From assembly GCA_036873135.1 (NCBI GenBank), contig JAPTYO010000002.1, forward strand, positions 48,723,452 through 48,787,451: a stretch of 64,000 nt of DNA, in the 5' to 3' direction. The notes beneath the pieces were generated by a model, which worked only from the letters and a program-made list of their open reading frames with translations, had not been told where the DNA came from and searched no databases. Of this stretch, positions 11,353 to 21,863 are shown piece by piece. Position 1 is the stretch's first letter, and each line of letters starts with the position of its first letter. The position numbers and the translations under genes are program-made. The DNA is from Clarkia xantiana subsp. parviflora. Its lineage: Eukaryota > Streptophyta > Magnoliopsida > Myrtales > Onagraceae.

Positions 11353-12584
11353 GGCACATATATATATAATTATTGTCAAATATACCTTTAGGGATTAAAA
11401 TATATATAGACAATATTTTTTTTTTAATCTTTTATAGCAATTAAATCTATCAATATATATTAATCCCTAGATTTTAGCTATATATATTGATAGTTAATAT
11501 ATATTTCAATATTATATTGTGAGGCTATCCATATTTTCCAACTTATAGATATATAGTTACCTTTTAATAAAATTGAAATATGGCAAACTATATCCCTAGG
11601 GTGGCCGGCCGAAATTACCTTGCTTGGACCTTAAGAAATTAAAAAATTTACCTAATAATTTACTAGGGTTTTCGGCACAAACATGAAAAATTAGAAAAGT
11701 TGTCAAATTTTAAGATCAAACCATAACTTGATCATGAACCCAATAAGTGTTCTTGCTAAAACTCATGGTATTCTTGAAGATCATGAACATCAAACTTAAA
11801 TTAAAACATAAATTTCGGTATTGATCTATAAAAACATGTAAATTCCGAAAATTTTAAGTTTTTAAAGATCAAACATATGAAATTTGTTTAAAAATTTCGG
11901 ATTACTCTTGGTGTTCATAAATAAACATTTCAGTTTTTTAAGAATATGCAAGAACATCAGTTTATCAAAATTTCAAGAACTCTTAAACCTCGCTCTGATA
12001 CCACTGTTGGATTACGGGGACGTAATACTACAGAATGCTAAACGTGTACTAGTAAGTAATCTAATTACCCAGCGGAATAATATACACATATCTCAATAGC
12101 TTTCCTACCCAAGAACGTTGTGGAGGGAGTTCTGATCCTCCGGTCGGAACCCGTACAAGTTTTTCGTGAGAAGAAGTCCTACGCGGTATAAGCTCCACAG
12201 CAAAACCTCTGATCGATTCTTCAACGGGGACAGAACTTCGGACTGATGCACACCGAAAATCTCTATTAAGGGGTGAGAGGGTTTCTCTCAAGTTCCTCAA
12301 TGGAGGGACTTATTAATTTGATTGATGTGTTAAACCCCTTAGAAGACCCCCTATATATAGCATTGGTGGAGTGGACAAAAGTCCACTCCATCCAATGGGA
12401 AAATTTGTTCAAATGCCCGCCCTCCCCTAAAGGGCATTTGTCAAATTGCCCCGTCCAGCTGGTGCTGGCTGGACGGCCTCAATGTTTTGAAACCGACAGG
12501 CGGGGTCGGACCGGGTCGGACCCTATAAACCGGTACCGGTCTGACCGTAAGAGTAAAGAACAATTTTTTTTAAAGAAAACATTA

Positions 12585-12660
12585 ACTAACTACAGCTGGA
12601 ATCGAACCCAGGACTTACACTAAAAACACTGACAAACTACCGCCACACTACAAGCTAAAA
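12585..12660 (-). other. tRNA-like Pol III box in the Mutator-like TIR
   Basis: On the minus strand there is a perfect B-box, GGTTCGATTCC, preceded by GTGTGGCGGTAGTTTG, which resembles an A-box. The spacing suits a type 2 Pol III promoter. The right TIR holds the same segment with a decayed B-box (AAGTTGTAGTCC). It may be a captured tRNA or SINE fragment. No cloverleaf can be drawn with confidence, so this is not called a tRNA gene. Confidence 0.45.
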
Positions 12661-12765
12661 TGTTAACAAAATAACAGATAAAAATATTTTATTTAGAATT
12701 CTAAATTCTATTAATCAATGGAATAGAATTCTAAATTCTATTTAGATAAAAAGATTTTATTTCTA

Positions 12766-13515
12766 AATTCACTTTTTACATCTATTAATATTCACTAAAT
12801 TCAAATTTACAACTCAAAATTCAATGAAAATCGAAAGTTAGCGTCTTTATAACGTAATGAACAATGTGATATTTTTTAAATTTATTCTAGTAATTTCAAA
12901 AATTAATATTTTCATCACCGAATGGTGTTATACCCCCATAAAACCTAAATTTGGAGCAAATCTCATTTTTTAGAAAATGTTCAATTTTTTTTTTTTTTTT
13001 TCAGGTTCTCCCATCCCGCAGTTTTTTTTCTTCACTTTTTATATCTATTAATATTCACCAAATTCAAATTTACAACTCCAAGTTCAATGAAATTTGAAAG
13101 TTTGCGTCTTTATAACGTAATAAACAATATGCTATTTTTTAAATTTATTCTAGTAATTTCGAAAATTAATGTTTTCATCAACGAATGGTGTTATACCCAT
13201 AAAACCTAACTTTGTAGCAAATCTCATTTTTTAGAAAATGTTCAAAACAATCTCTTTTTTTTTTTGGGTTCCCCCATCCCGCGGTTATTTTTTTTCACTT
13301 TTTACATCTGTTAATATTCACCAAATTCAAATTTACAACTCCAAATTCAATGAAAATCGAAAGTTCGCGTCTTTATAACGTAATAAACAATGTGCTGCTT
13401 TTTAAAATTTATTCTAGTAATTTCGAAAATTAATGTTTCCATCACCAAATGGTGTTATACCCCCCCATAAAACGCAAATTTGGAGTAAATCTTATTTTTT
13501 AGAATGTTCAAAAAA
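12766..13515. repeat. Three tandem units of about 250 bp in the Mutator-like element, plus an inverted partial copy
   Basis: Each unit begins near CACTTTTTACATCTATTAAT and continues through AAATTCAAATTTACAACTC, GCGTCTTTATAACGTAAT, GAATGGTGTTATACCC and CATAAAACC, ending in a T-rich run and CCCATCCCGC. Starts are about 12769, 13034 and 13296. A partial copy in inverse orientation occupies about 13600-13740, so the units are extensions of the inverted-repeat arms. Confidence 0.8.
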
Positions 13516-14242
13516 TCTATTACCGGACTTCAAATTAGGCCACGTTTTCGGTATTGGATTTTACTAATACGTGACAATTCGGAAACAAAAAAGAAGATTT
13601 TATACGAGAACATTTTCTAAAAAACGAGATTTGCTCCAAATTTAGGTTTTATGGGGGTATAACACCATTCGGTGATGAAAACATTAATTTTTGAAATTAC
13701 TATAATAAATTTTAAAAAATAGCACAATGTTTATTAGAAATAAAATCTTTTTATCTAAATAGAATTTAGAATTCTATTCCATAAATTAAATAGAATTTAG
13801 AATTCTAAATAAAATCTTTTTATCTGTTATTCTGTCAACATTCTAGCTTGTAGTGTGGTGGTAGTGCGTCATCATTTCTAGTATAAGTCCTAAGTTGTAG
13901 TCCAGCTGCACTCAGTTTATATTTTCTTTCAAAAAAAAATTGTTCTTTACTCTTACGGTCAGACCGGTACCAGTTTATAGGGTCCGGCCCGATCCGACCC
14001 CGCCGGTCCGGTTTCAAAACATTGAGGCAATGGCATTTGAACAAATTTTCCCCATCCAATGTGGTACATGGTTCGGCCGAACCATGTGAATTAAGGGGGA
14101 GGCCCAATTTTGGGCCTCCCATGTCAATTAGGGATTGGGTTTGGCCCAATTAACCTAATGTGACAATTACCTAATTAACTTAGGTAATTACCTTAACATT
14201 GACGGGCTACCAATTACGGCGCCACGTCACCACATGCTAACA

Positions 14243-16071
14243 GTGGTAGCTTAACCACATGAACTTTTGTATCTTTCGAATGGTTTGAACTTTCCAAATC
14301 CACTTCCATTGATATTGTGTCTGGTCATCATTGGCGTCAACATTCATCTCTTGTACTTCTCTCATCAAGATTTGATTGGCCGATGAAGTAGTATAGGAAC
14401 TCGATGATGATCACTTCCATACAACGGAGTCATTCACAGCACCTGTAACACTACAATCCACACTAAGAATCATATTAGATATTTCAGGAGGCAGAGCAAA
14501 TGACAGGACATCAAGGTTCCATCCATGGTGGACGTTCCAAACATCACTGATATAAGGTTTTCCTCATCTTTATCAATGGGCCCATAAATGTTCACCCTCA
14601 AACTAAATCCCCAAGCCACTTATCACTCTAGATATTAACTTTTTCGCCATTGCCAGTAGTCCAACCTATACCCATTTTTAAGACATCGAACCCCTGATTA
14701 ATAACCCTCTAATTACAAGAGCTATTTGATGGCTTCTTCAAAATCAAGTGCTTGTACTTGCTTTCGAGAATGGTAGCCCAAGAATGTTCACTGTGAGTTA
14801 ATATCCATGCAAATTTACCCAACAAAGCATTGTTTCTAAGAGGCGCATGCTTAACGCCAAGACCCCTACCCCCTTGAATTTTGAAACAACGTCTCAATTG
14901 ATAAGATGCAACTTCCTTCTGTCATCCGTCGAACCCAAAAGAAAGTTCCTACTTACCCTTTCAAGCTCATTACAAATAGAAAAATAGGGAGAGCAGTGCA
15001 TTGTATACAATAAGTAGGAATATACGACATGAAAAAATTTATAAGATGGTGCGACCTGCCGTTGATAACATATTCGACCTCCAACCTGTCATTTTTGTCC
15101 TAACCTTATCAAGAATAAATTTGAAGGAATCCTTTCTTGAATTAGATAAATCGAGAGGAAAATTCAAGTAAGTACCAAGATTATCAGTGATAGGGGTGTT
15201 AAAGGACTGTTGCCCAAGATTTCTAATATTTTGGTCCATATTTGAAGAAACCATGATAGCCGACTTAGCACAGTTCACTCTTTGGCTAGATAAAGAGCAA
15301 AAAGAATTTAAAACATGGCTTATAGTAGAACAACAATGTTGGGAGGCCTCCCCAAGTAAGATAAGATCATCAGTAAAAAAAAACTAACTGGGAAATACGA
15401 GGGGAGTTTATACAAACTTTGATACCACTCCATTTACCCAAATGAACATGTTCCTCAATATGAAAAGTGAAGAATTCCATGCAAATAAGGAAGTAATGAG
15501 AAATGGGATTGCCTTGAAGGATTCCTCGAGAGGGTATAAAAGAAGGGAGTTTACCACCATTAAAGAGAATAGATATGGATGGAGAAGACACGCAACTCAT
15601 GATTAAATTATAAGCTCTGAGGGAAAATCAAAGAAAAATAAAACTTTTCGAATAAAACCCCATTCAAGCCTATCATAGGCTTTTTCAAAGTCCACTTTTA
15701 TAGCAAAGAAGCTCTTTTTACCTTTAGTTCTTTTGAGAAATTGAATCACTTCCCTTAAGACCACAAAATTGTCTGAAGCCTGTCTTCCAAGAATAAAACT
15801 GGCTTGAAAAGGAGAGATGATGTGCTTCATAATAGGTCGGATTCTATTCACAATAACTTTAGACACAATTTTGTAAATGGAATTACATAAACTAATAGGT
15901 CTAAAATGATTATTTCAGGACCAAGACATTTAGGAATAAGACATAAAATTGTCTCATTAAAAAAAGCACCATATGAATTTTTTGAATCGAAAAATATTTT
16001 GTACCAGAAGAATAATGGACCGACCTATTTTGTAAACTATTTTGTACCAAATCCTAAATTTATTACGTATA
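14243..16071 (-). pseudogene. LINE reverse transcriptase and downstream region
   Basis: Reading leftward on the minus strand: AFFNETILCLIPK (about 15960), IISPFQASFILGRQASDN and IKVDFEKAYDRLEW (RT palm with the first catalytic Asp), SRGILQGNPISHYF, SNMDQNIRNLG and LGTYLNFPLD, MTGWRSNMLSTAGR, GGRGLGVKHAPLRNNALLGKF, and the start of the zinc-binding domain WKWIWKVQTIRKIQKFMWL. These are the ordered landmarks of plant L1 ORF2. Several frameshifts and stops separate them and the YADD-type box is not readable. The 5' part (endonuclease) is missing beyond 16071. Confidence 0.9.
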
Positions 16072-16791
16072 TGTTGGGTTCGGTTCACCACTTGGGCAGC
16101 TTTGGGATTTTTCCTTCACGAACAGGTTTCTTCCTTCACGATCGGGCTCGAGATATGTGTATAAGGACGGGAACACCGCAATCCTTAATATACAATCACC
16201 GAGCTAGACTTCGATCCTCAACCTTGGACTCTTGATCTTCGAGTCCTGCACGAAGGGCAGTAACCAGCGTGGGAGGGGGGAATTAATGCTGGTTGGGCCC
16301 ACTCCGACGCTCAAGTTAGCACTTCTAGAGAGAGAAAGCCTTAGAGAGAAGTCAGAGCATTTCAAGTCCAAAAGTTAGGTGAGCCCCAAATGAGAGACCT
16401 AGGCCCCTATTTATAGGGAACCTAAGGATCCTGCTCAGTTTTGAAGTACTTGATGTCGGTATGTAAAGAAGACGTATACCGTCATCAAGGCGGACTATGT
16501 ATGCACCGACTTCCCGTACTTGACGAATTAATTGGAGTAAACGTACGAGGTAAAAAGGTAATCCGGACCTACCCGGATTTTTTAACAATCCGGGACGGGT
16601 CCGGATTGCCCTAGGGCCATCCGGACCCCCGGATCACCTTAGGGCAATCCGGAAGTCCTTCGGCCCGGGAGTTACCCGTATCCCGGACCGTTTTAGACTT
16701 AGGTGTCCGTGAAAGGGTTTTTTACGGGTTTTGGGATATTTTACAAGGCCCGAAATGTAAATACGAACCCGAATTGGACAAATATCTAACA
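16072..16791 (-). repeat. Gyp1 3' LTR (720 bp)
   Basis: On + it starts TGTTGGGTTCGG and ends ATATCTAACA; the polypurine tract complement CTTGCCCCCGAG follows at 16792-16803. On the minus strand the TATA box is TATAAATA (16409-16416). The first 360 bp match the right-hand LTR (27341-27704) with few differences. Confidence 0.9.
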
Positions 16792-19105
16792 CTTGCCCCC
16801 GAGTCAAGTAGTGGTTCAAAACCCGTACTTGACTCTTTTCAAATATAAGATATTCATCCAATTTAGGTTCGGTACTGACCTCAGGGGTGGCCTATTTGTC
16901 AATTCAAATGTTGAGATCTTAAATTTGACCAACTTTTAATTTTCCGTCGTACGTACGTAATCTGCTTACAAGGTTTGCGTAACGGACAATATGCGTACAA
17001 TGATATGCGTTATGATAATATCATGGTGTATGAAATAAGCATATAATATGTTGTCAATATGTAAATGATGATAGTGTAGTAGATGAATAACGTAATCATG
17101 TAGTAAGCAAAACACTTAGAGTAATATGAAATTGAAAAGCATGCTGGTCAACATTGAGCATGATGTAAACATAGTAAATGATGCAAGCACGTAGTATGAT
17201 GCAAACATGAAGTTTGGTGTAAATGTGACACATGATATAAACATGAGATTCATACTTAGATTATAAAAATAATCATGTAATGATCACAAATAATAAATGT
17301 GCATGATAAATTCTATGTACGCACTATGAAATAATAATTACGTGTAGTGTGTCATGAAGCATTGTATAATATGTATGCAATATGAAAATAGGAGAGATGC
17401 AAAGATGCTTGTAAAGGTTTCTAAGGACTTATATGAAAATACATGAAAGTTTAGTCCTTAGCACATGGTGTAGACACTATTAGTAAAAATAGGAGAGAGA
17501 ATACTCATTTAGCTTACATCCTTTATAGATAAATCTCCAAGACGCTCTCCATTCTTGATGAAGATGAAGCTTTTGAGATCATAGATTTGGAGTAGACACA
17601 TCATTGTTGATATCAATTGGATTTCGGCGTGGCACGTGTTAATTCGGACTCGCTTCGTGTTGGTGAGTTTAATTCCGTACATGGTTGGACATTTCGTGAC
17701 TTCTTTTGGCCTTGATTGAATCTTGAAATCACTATGTACCTAGTTATCTTATCATGCATACAAGGTGTTTGATAAAATGCATTAGAATACTTAGTCCCAA
17801 ATCGGCCAAAAATTTTCTAAGTGCTGAAAATTTTAGAAAAGTGTAAACGAATCGTTGTACTTCCCTTATGAATAGTGTTTATTGCCGACATGTTGTTCCA
17901 TGCCTTAGTTGTTGCTTTAGTATGCTCGATGTTGATGATCGGTAGTTGTACGTACATGGCCGTCAATGGTTGTATGTTGATGATAGTAGCTTAGGAAATG
18001 TACGTTGAGTATCATGTATAGACTGTCAGTCATTGTCTGCAAACACGCTAAATCACTTAGAAAATATTTTAATAATTTCTAATGCTTGTTACCATAGATG
18101 TCGTCGTATGAGTTTTGTCGATAAGCGTCGTAGAAATGCTTAGGCATTGTGTAGAAGTTGATAATGGCTACTTGATGCATGCAATCCATCATTGTCGACA
18201 TGTACGTAAGTACATGGAAACACTTAGAAAATATTTTTCACTTGTCGACGTGCATACTTGTCGACATGTATGTACGTGCATGAAAATACTTAGAAAATAT
18301 TTTTCTCTTGTCGACATGTATGTACGTACATGGAAACACTTAGAAAATATTTTCTCCTTGTCGACATGCATCCTTGTCGACATGTATGTACGTACATGGA
18401 AACACTTAGAAAATATTATCTCCTTGTCGACATGCATCCTTGTCGACATATATGTACGTACATGAAAATACTTAGAAAATATTCTTCTCTTGTCGACATG
18501 CATCCTTGTCGACATGTATGTACGTACATGGAAACACTTAGAAAATATTTTCTCCTTGTCGACATGTATGTACGTACATGGAAATACTTAGAAAATATTC
18601 TTCTCTTGTCGACATGCATCCTTGTCGACATGTATGTACGTACATGTATGTGCGCACTTGCCCCCTCACTTAGAATCTTTTATCTATCTCTGGCTATGTA
18701 CGCTGTATCCATATGCTTTGATGTAAACGCAGGTTCTATGCCAACACCTTGTTGTATGCTAACACTTAGTAATATGCTGACACCACACGCTGACAGCTTG
18801 CAATACGCTGACTGTCATCTTGAGCAAAACACTTAGAAAATATTTCGCCCTTGTAATCCTGTATGCTGCGAGTATGAGCTCGATGTTGACATGTAAGGTT
18901 GATGTGTTGAAGAAGTTTCCCCCCTTGCGTGATGCTTGTTACTTGTTGCGCGAAGACTAACGAGTCTTGTACGTACATAATTGTCTCACATGGAGCGTCC
19001 ATTGCATAAATGTTCGCATGTTTGCGCACTGACTGGATTGTTGGTTGCATTTTTCAGGATATCAGATCTTGTTGTCTTCTTGTCGGAATTAATCTTCCCA
19101 CGGCT
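16792..19105 (-). other. Gyp1 non-coding interior, 3' part
   Basis: Begins with the polypurine tract. The rest is AT-rich and has no supportable protein in either strand. It includes recurring words such as CATGATGTAAACAT and the CACTTAGAAAATATTT motif that becomes tandemly repeated at 18196-18665. Possibly remnants of non-coding 3' sequence typical of large gypsy elements. Confidence 0.65.
18196..18665. repeat. Tandem repeat, units of about 66 and 50 bp
   Basis: About seven or eight copies of CTTGTCGACATG + CATC + CTTGTCGACATG + TATGTACGTACATGG + AAACACTTAGAAAATATTTTCT. Full units start near 18241, 18357, 18423, 18488 and 18605; 50-bp units lacking one CTTGTCGACATGCATC block start near 18307 and 18554. 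Each unit has the palindrome TGTACGTACA. Open frames across it on both strands are artefacts of a unit length divisible by three. Confidence 0.9.
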
Positions 19106-19110
19106 GTTAT

Positions 19111-19336
19111 TATTAGGATATCTAATATGGGGGTTATTATCGAATTATGTTAGTTCTAGTATTTGCACTTTAGTCCCTAATGTCCGTAGGGTTTTGCATT
19201 CTAGTACTAGAGGTCTCCTATATAAAGGAGCATCCATCCTTGTAATGGTTATGCAACCTTCTCATATCATGTTTAGTATAATGAAAGGATTGCTCTCTTC
19301 ATACTCTCCAACATCTCTACAATTATAACGTTTATA
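19111..19336 (+). repeat. 5' LTR of the TA...TA element
   Basis: 226 bp with the TATA box TATATAAA at 19219-19226, followed by a short R/U5. The 3' LTR differs by a small insertion (TGTTAGTCTTA duplication) and a few substitutions. Confidence 0.92.
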
Positions 19337-19348
19337 TGGTATCAGAGC

Positions 19349-21620
19349 TAGTTTCGATCTTGGTGTTTTGATTTCAATTTCGTTTTTTCAGTTTTTCCAG
19401 AAATTTTCCATAAAATTCTGTTCTTGCCGTAAGTCAGTCCCTAGCCCTGAAAAATACCCATTTGATTTACACCTCTTCTTCCAAAATTGACATCACCAAT
19501 CGACCCAGCAACCTCCGGCGAACATTCTGCAGTTTCCGCCGCCGTCAGCAGCCGCCGCACGCGCTCTCACGCGCGGCCGCGTGAGTTGCGCCCCGCCGGC
19601 GCGTGCAAGCCACGCGCCACCTTCCCATGGTCCATTCGCCTCCGTTTTGACATCGTCTCGACGAGCTGAGTCCATTGCGATACTTTTTGTCGCATTTTGA
19701 GGTGATTTCAAATCTCGATTTTACTGAGATGTTTCGGCTGGATCTTGATATTTCAGCAATGTTACTGTTCTATTGATTTACTGTTCATACTGGTTTGAAC
19801 TTGCTGAAATCTGCTGTACCGGGTTGAGTATTATGGCTGGAATCATTTTTTTTGCTGCGGTTTAGATGCTGTTTTTACTGGATTTGCTGCTGTAAATGCT
19901 GAAATTCTGCTGCAAATTGCTGAAATTGCTGCAAATCGGCTGAAAATTGCTGGAAATTGCATAAATGTGCAGAAAATTGCTATTTTTAGCTGAAATTGCT
20001 GAAATTTACTGTGCCTTGATGGATATGTTGTGGTTTTGATGATATTATGATGGATTCGAGCTATCGATAGCTTGATTGTTGGATTTCAAATGTTTTCGGT
20101 TGAATTTGTTGAAGATTGAAGTGTGGAGCTTCATCTTCGGTTGAACATTATAGAAGAGTGGAACATAGGAACCTCAGCTTCAGAGAAAGACTGAGACATC
20201 GGAACTTCACCTTCTGGAAGAATGAAACATAGGAACCTCAGCTTCAGAAAAAGACTGAGACATTGGAACTTCATCTTCCGTTCAACCATTTTTTTTTTGA
20301 AGATTCAAGGCCATAGGTGGCAACTGTCATCACTCCGCTGAGAGCATGATGAAGACCAACCGTCCGGTGCCGCACGCGCCCTCACGCGCCGCCGCGTGTG
20401 CTGAGCCCCGCCGGCGCGTGCAGGCCACGCGCCACTTTCCTGACGTCCAAACGCCGTGGTTTTTAGTTTTTCGGAATCGTCTCGATCTCCCGATTCCATT
20501 GATATATTATACGTCAAATTTCGAGGTGATTTGTTTGTTCGAATCTTACTGTTAAGATTCGGTGCTGAAATGCAATTCTGCTGTTACTGTTTCATTGTTT
20601 TTGTTGCTGCTGTTGGTATCCTGCTGCATTTGAAATATGCTGTTGCTGTTTACTGCTGTTGCTGGAATGGTTGCTATGAATTGATGGGATTTTCAGCTGG
20701 TTTTGTTTCTGTTATTGCTGCTGTTTTCCTGCTGTTACTGCTGAAATCTGCTGCTGCAAATCTGCTGTTGTTGCTGAATTTTCAGCTTGCTGTTATCTGC
20801 TGAATTGCTGAAAATATGCTGAAATTTGTTGGAATTGCTGAAATTTGGATTGCCGGGATGGATATGCTGTGGTTTTGATAAGATATGTTGAATTCGAGCT
20901 TTAGAAAGCTTGGATTGTTGAATTTCAACTGGTTTTCAGTTGAATTCGTTGAAGATTTGAAGATTTCAAGATGGAATTCTTCGATGTTTTGGGGCATTTT
21001 TGCCGAGTTTGTGGAGCATGGAGCTGTTTTGAGGCTAGTTTTTTTAGGATCTCCGAAATCGGAATTTCGGGGGCCAGTTTAAAGACCCGGTATGCATATA
21101 CCTTGGTATTTTGAAGATTGAAGTGTGGAGCTTCATCTTTTGTTGAACATTGTAGAAGGTTGGAACATCGGAACCTCACCACCTGAGACATAGGAACTTC
21201 ACCTTCTGGAAGATTGAAACATAGGAACCTCAGCATTCGCAATAAGACTGAGACATTGGAACTTCATCTTCCGTTCAACTTTTTTTTGAATACTTCAAGG
21301 CCATAGATGGCAACTGTCATCACTCTGCTGAGAGCATGATGAAGACCAACCGATTGTTGCTACAAGTGGATTATCACACCTCTGAGAGACCATGAAGGCT
21401 ACAAGAGAATGTTCACCTCTGAGAGCACGGTGGACCTTGAAGATTCAGTTTTTTGATTCAACATTGCAGGTCTTGTTGGATATTGGATATTGAAGCTGTT
21501 GAGCTTTTGTTGAAGATTGGAGTTTGGTAGCTCCATTTTGAAGATTGATTTGGTTTGAATTGTTGAGGATTGGGATGCGCTTTGGATTAAAGAAAGAAGA
21601 AGAAGGAAAAGATTGGGGAA
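19349..21620 (+). other. Non-coding interior of the TA...TA element
   Basis: The interior is built of repeats. A CpG-rich block of about 120 bp occurs twice (about 19545-19660 and 20365-20460), each with CGCGTGCA and CCACGCGCCAC. A GCTGAAATTGCTG-type run follows each (19800-20010 and 20580-20850). A GAACCTCAGCTTC/GGAACTTCATCTTC segment occurs three times (20120-20290, 21120-21280). Small frames over the GC-rich blocks are not convincing proteins, since the two copies are not conserved in frame. The layout suggests an internal duplication of about 820 bp. Confidence 0.7.
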
Positions 21621-21858
21621 TATTAGGATATCTAATATGGGGGTTATTATCTAATTATGTTAGTCTTATGTTAGTTTTAGTATTTGCACTTTAGTCCCTA
21701 ATGTTCGTAGGGTTTTGCATTCTAGTACTAGAGGTCTCCTATATAAAGGAGCATCCATCCTTGTAATGGTTATGCAACCCTCTCATATCATGTTTAGTAT
21801 AATGAAAGGATTGCTCTCTTCATACTCTCCAACCTCTCTACAATTATAAACGTTTATA
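21621..21858 (+). repeat. 3' LTR of the TA...TA element
   Basis: 238 bp, TATTAGGATATC to GTTTATA, followed by the duplication GTTAT. Nearly identical to the 5' LTR, so a comparatively recent insertion. Confidence 0.92.
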
Positions 21859-21863
21859 GTTAT

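Larger units (their letters stand above)
8362..12004 (-). other. CopA 5' leader, with Helitron inside
   Basis: Between the primer site (11992-12003) and gag there are about 2.1 kb of leader once the Helitron is subtracted. It is homologous to 31129-33265 in CopB and 62121-64000 in CopH. It contains (AT)n runs, a block of degenerate CCGGTT/ACCGGA words (about 9330-9600) and one TTCGGCCGAA palindrome (about 9580). No protein is supportable. Confidence 0.8.
12397..14052. mobile_element. Non-autonomous Mutator-like element with long TIRs (1,656 bp)
   Basis: The ends are GGGAAAATTTGTTCAAATG and its inverse. The surrounding LTR sequence CATCCAAT is duplicated (12389-12396 and 14053-14060; 10 bp if counted as CCATCCAATG), in the 8-10-bp range of Mutator-like elements. 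The inverted repeats extend for several hundred bases, with a left-arm insertion around 12418-12470 missing from the right arm. No transposase frame is present. The interior carries three tandem copies of a unit of about 250 bp. Confidence 0.9.
2790..14242 (-). mobile_element. CopA: Ty1/copia retrotransposon with nested insertions
   Basis: An LTR element on the minus strand with LTRs at 2790-3363 and 12005-14242, the latter enlarged by a Mutator-like element. Both begin TGTT and end AACA. A perfect 5-bp duplication GTGGT lies at 2785-2789 and 14243-14247. The primer site is TGGTATCAGAGC on the minus strand (11992-12003), complementary to initiator Met tRNA. Internal order: leader (with a Helitron), gag, non-coding spacer, RT-RNase H, long 3' non-coding part. 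Without insertions it would be about 8.3 kb. Protease and integrase are missing and the remaining frames are broken, so it cannot move on its own. Confidence 0.93.
12005..14242 (-). repeat. CopA 5' LTR, interrupted
   Basis: Starts TGTTGGATTACGGGG on + and ends CACATGCTAACA, as in the 3' LTR. Removing 12397-14052 and one duplication copy restores 574 bp, exactly the length of the other LTR. On the minus strand the primer binding site follows directly (11992-12003). The 5' LTR would drive transcription; the insert sits in U3 upstream of the TATA region. Confidence 0.92.
1035..16071 (-). mobile_element. L1-type LINE, 5'-truncated and interrupted
   Basis: Reading the minus strand from right to left, the order is reverse transcriptase (about 16020-15040), post-RT region (14897-14709), reverse-transcriptase zinc-binding region (split between about 14340 and 2393), RNase H (1625-1273), a short 3' UTR and an A-tail (T15 at 1035-1049). 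This is the usual order of ORF2 in plant L1 elements. Only about 2.8 kb is LINE sequence; the rest is the inserted CopA and solo LTR. ORF1 and the endonuclease are absent because the sequence is cut at 16071 by the Gyp1 LTR. Frameshifts and stops separate the domains, so it is dead. Confidence 0.9.
19111..21858 (+). mobile_element. Small non-coding LTR element with TA...TA termini (2,748 bp)
   Basis: Two LTRs (19111-19336 and 21621-21858) begin TATTAGGATATC and end GTTTATA. They are flanked by a perfect 5-bp duplication GTTAT (19106-19110 and 21859-21863). The primer site TGGTATCAGAGC follows the 5' LTR immediately (19337-19348), and a purine-rich tract (AAAAGATTGGGGAA) precedes the 3' LTR. 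There is no gag or pol. TA...TA ends instead of TG...CA are a known rare class in plant LTR elements, usually copia. It must rely on another element for all proteins. Confidence 0.92.

Noticed and set aside
12585..12660. A tRNA gene
   Set aside because: Only the B-box and a loose A-box are present; no anticodon arm or acceptor stem can be paired.
18196..18665. CRISPR-like direct repeats
   Set aside because: Units are contiguous, with no unique spacers, in a plant retroelement; a plain tandem repeat.
18115..18836. Overlapping frames with repeated MSTRMHVDK or LVDMHPCRHVCTYME peptides
   Set aside because: They arise from a tandem repeat with a unit of about 66 bp, which keeps frames open on both strands.
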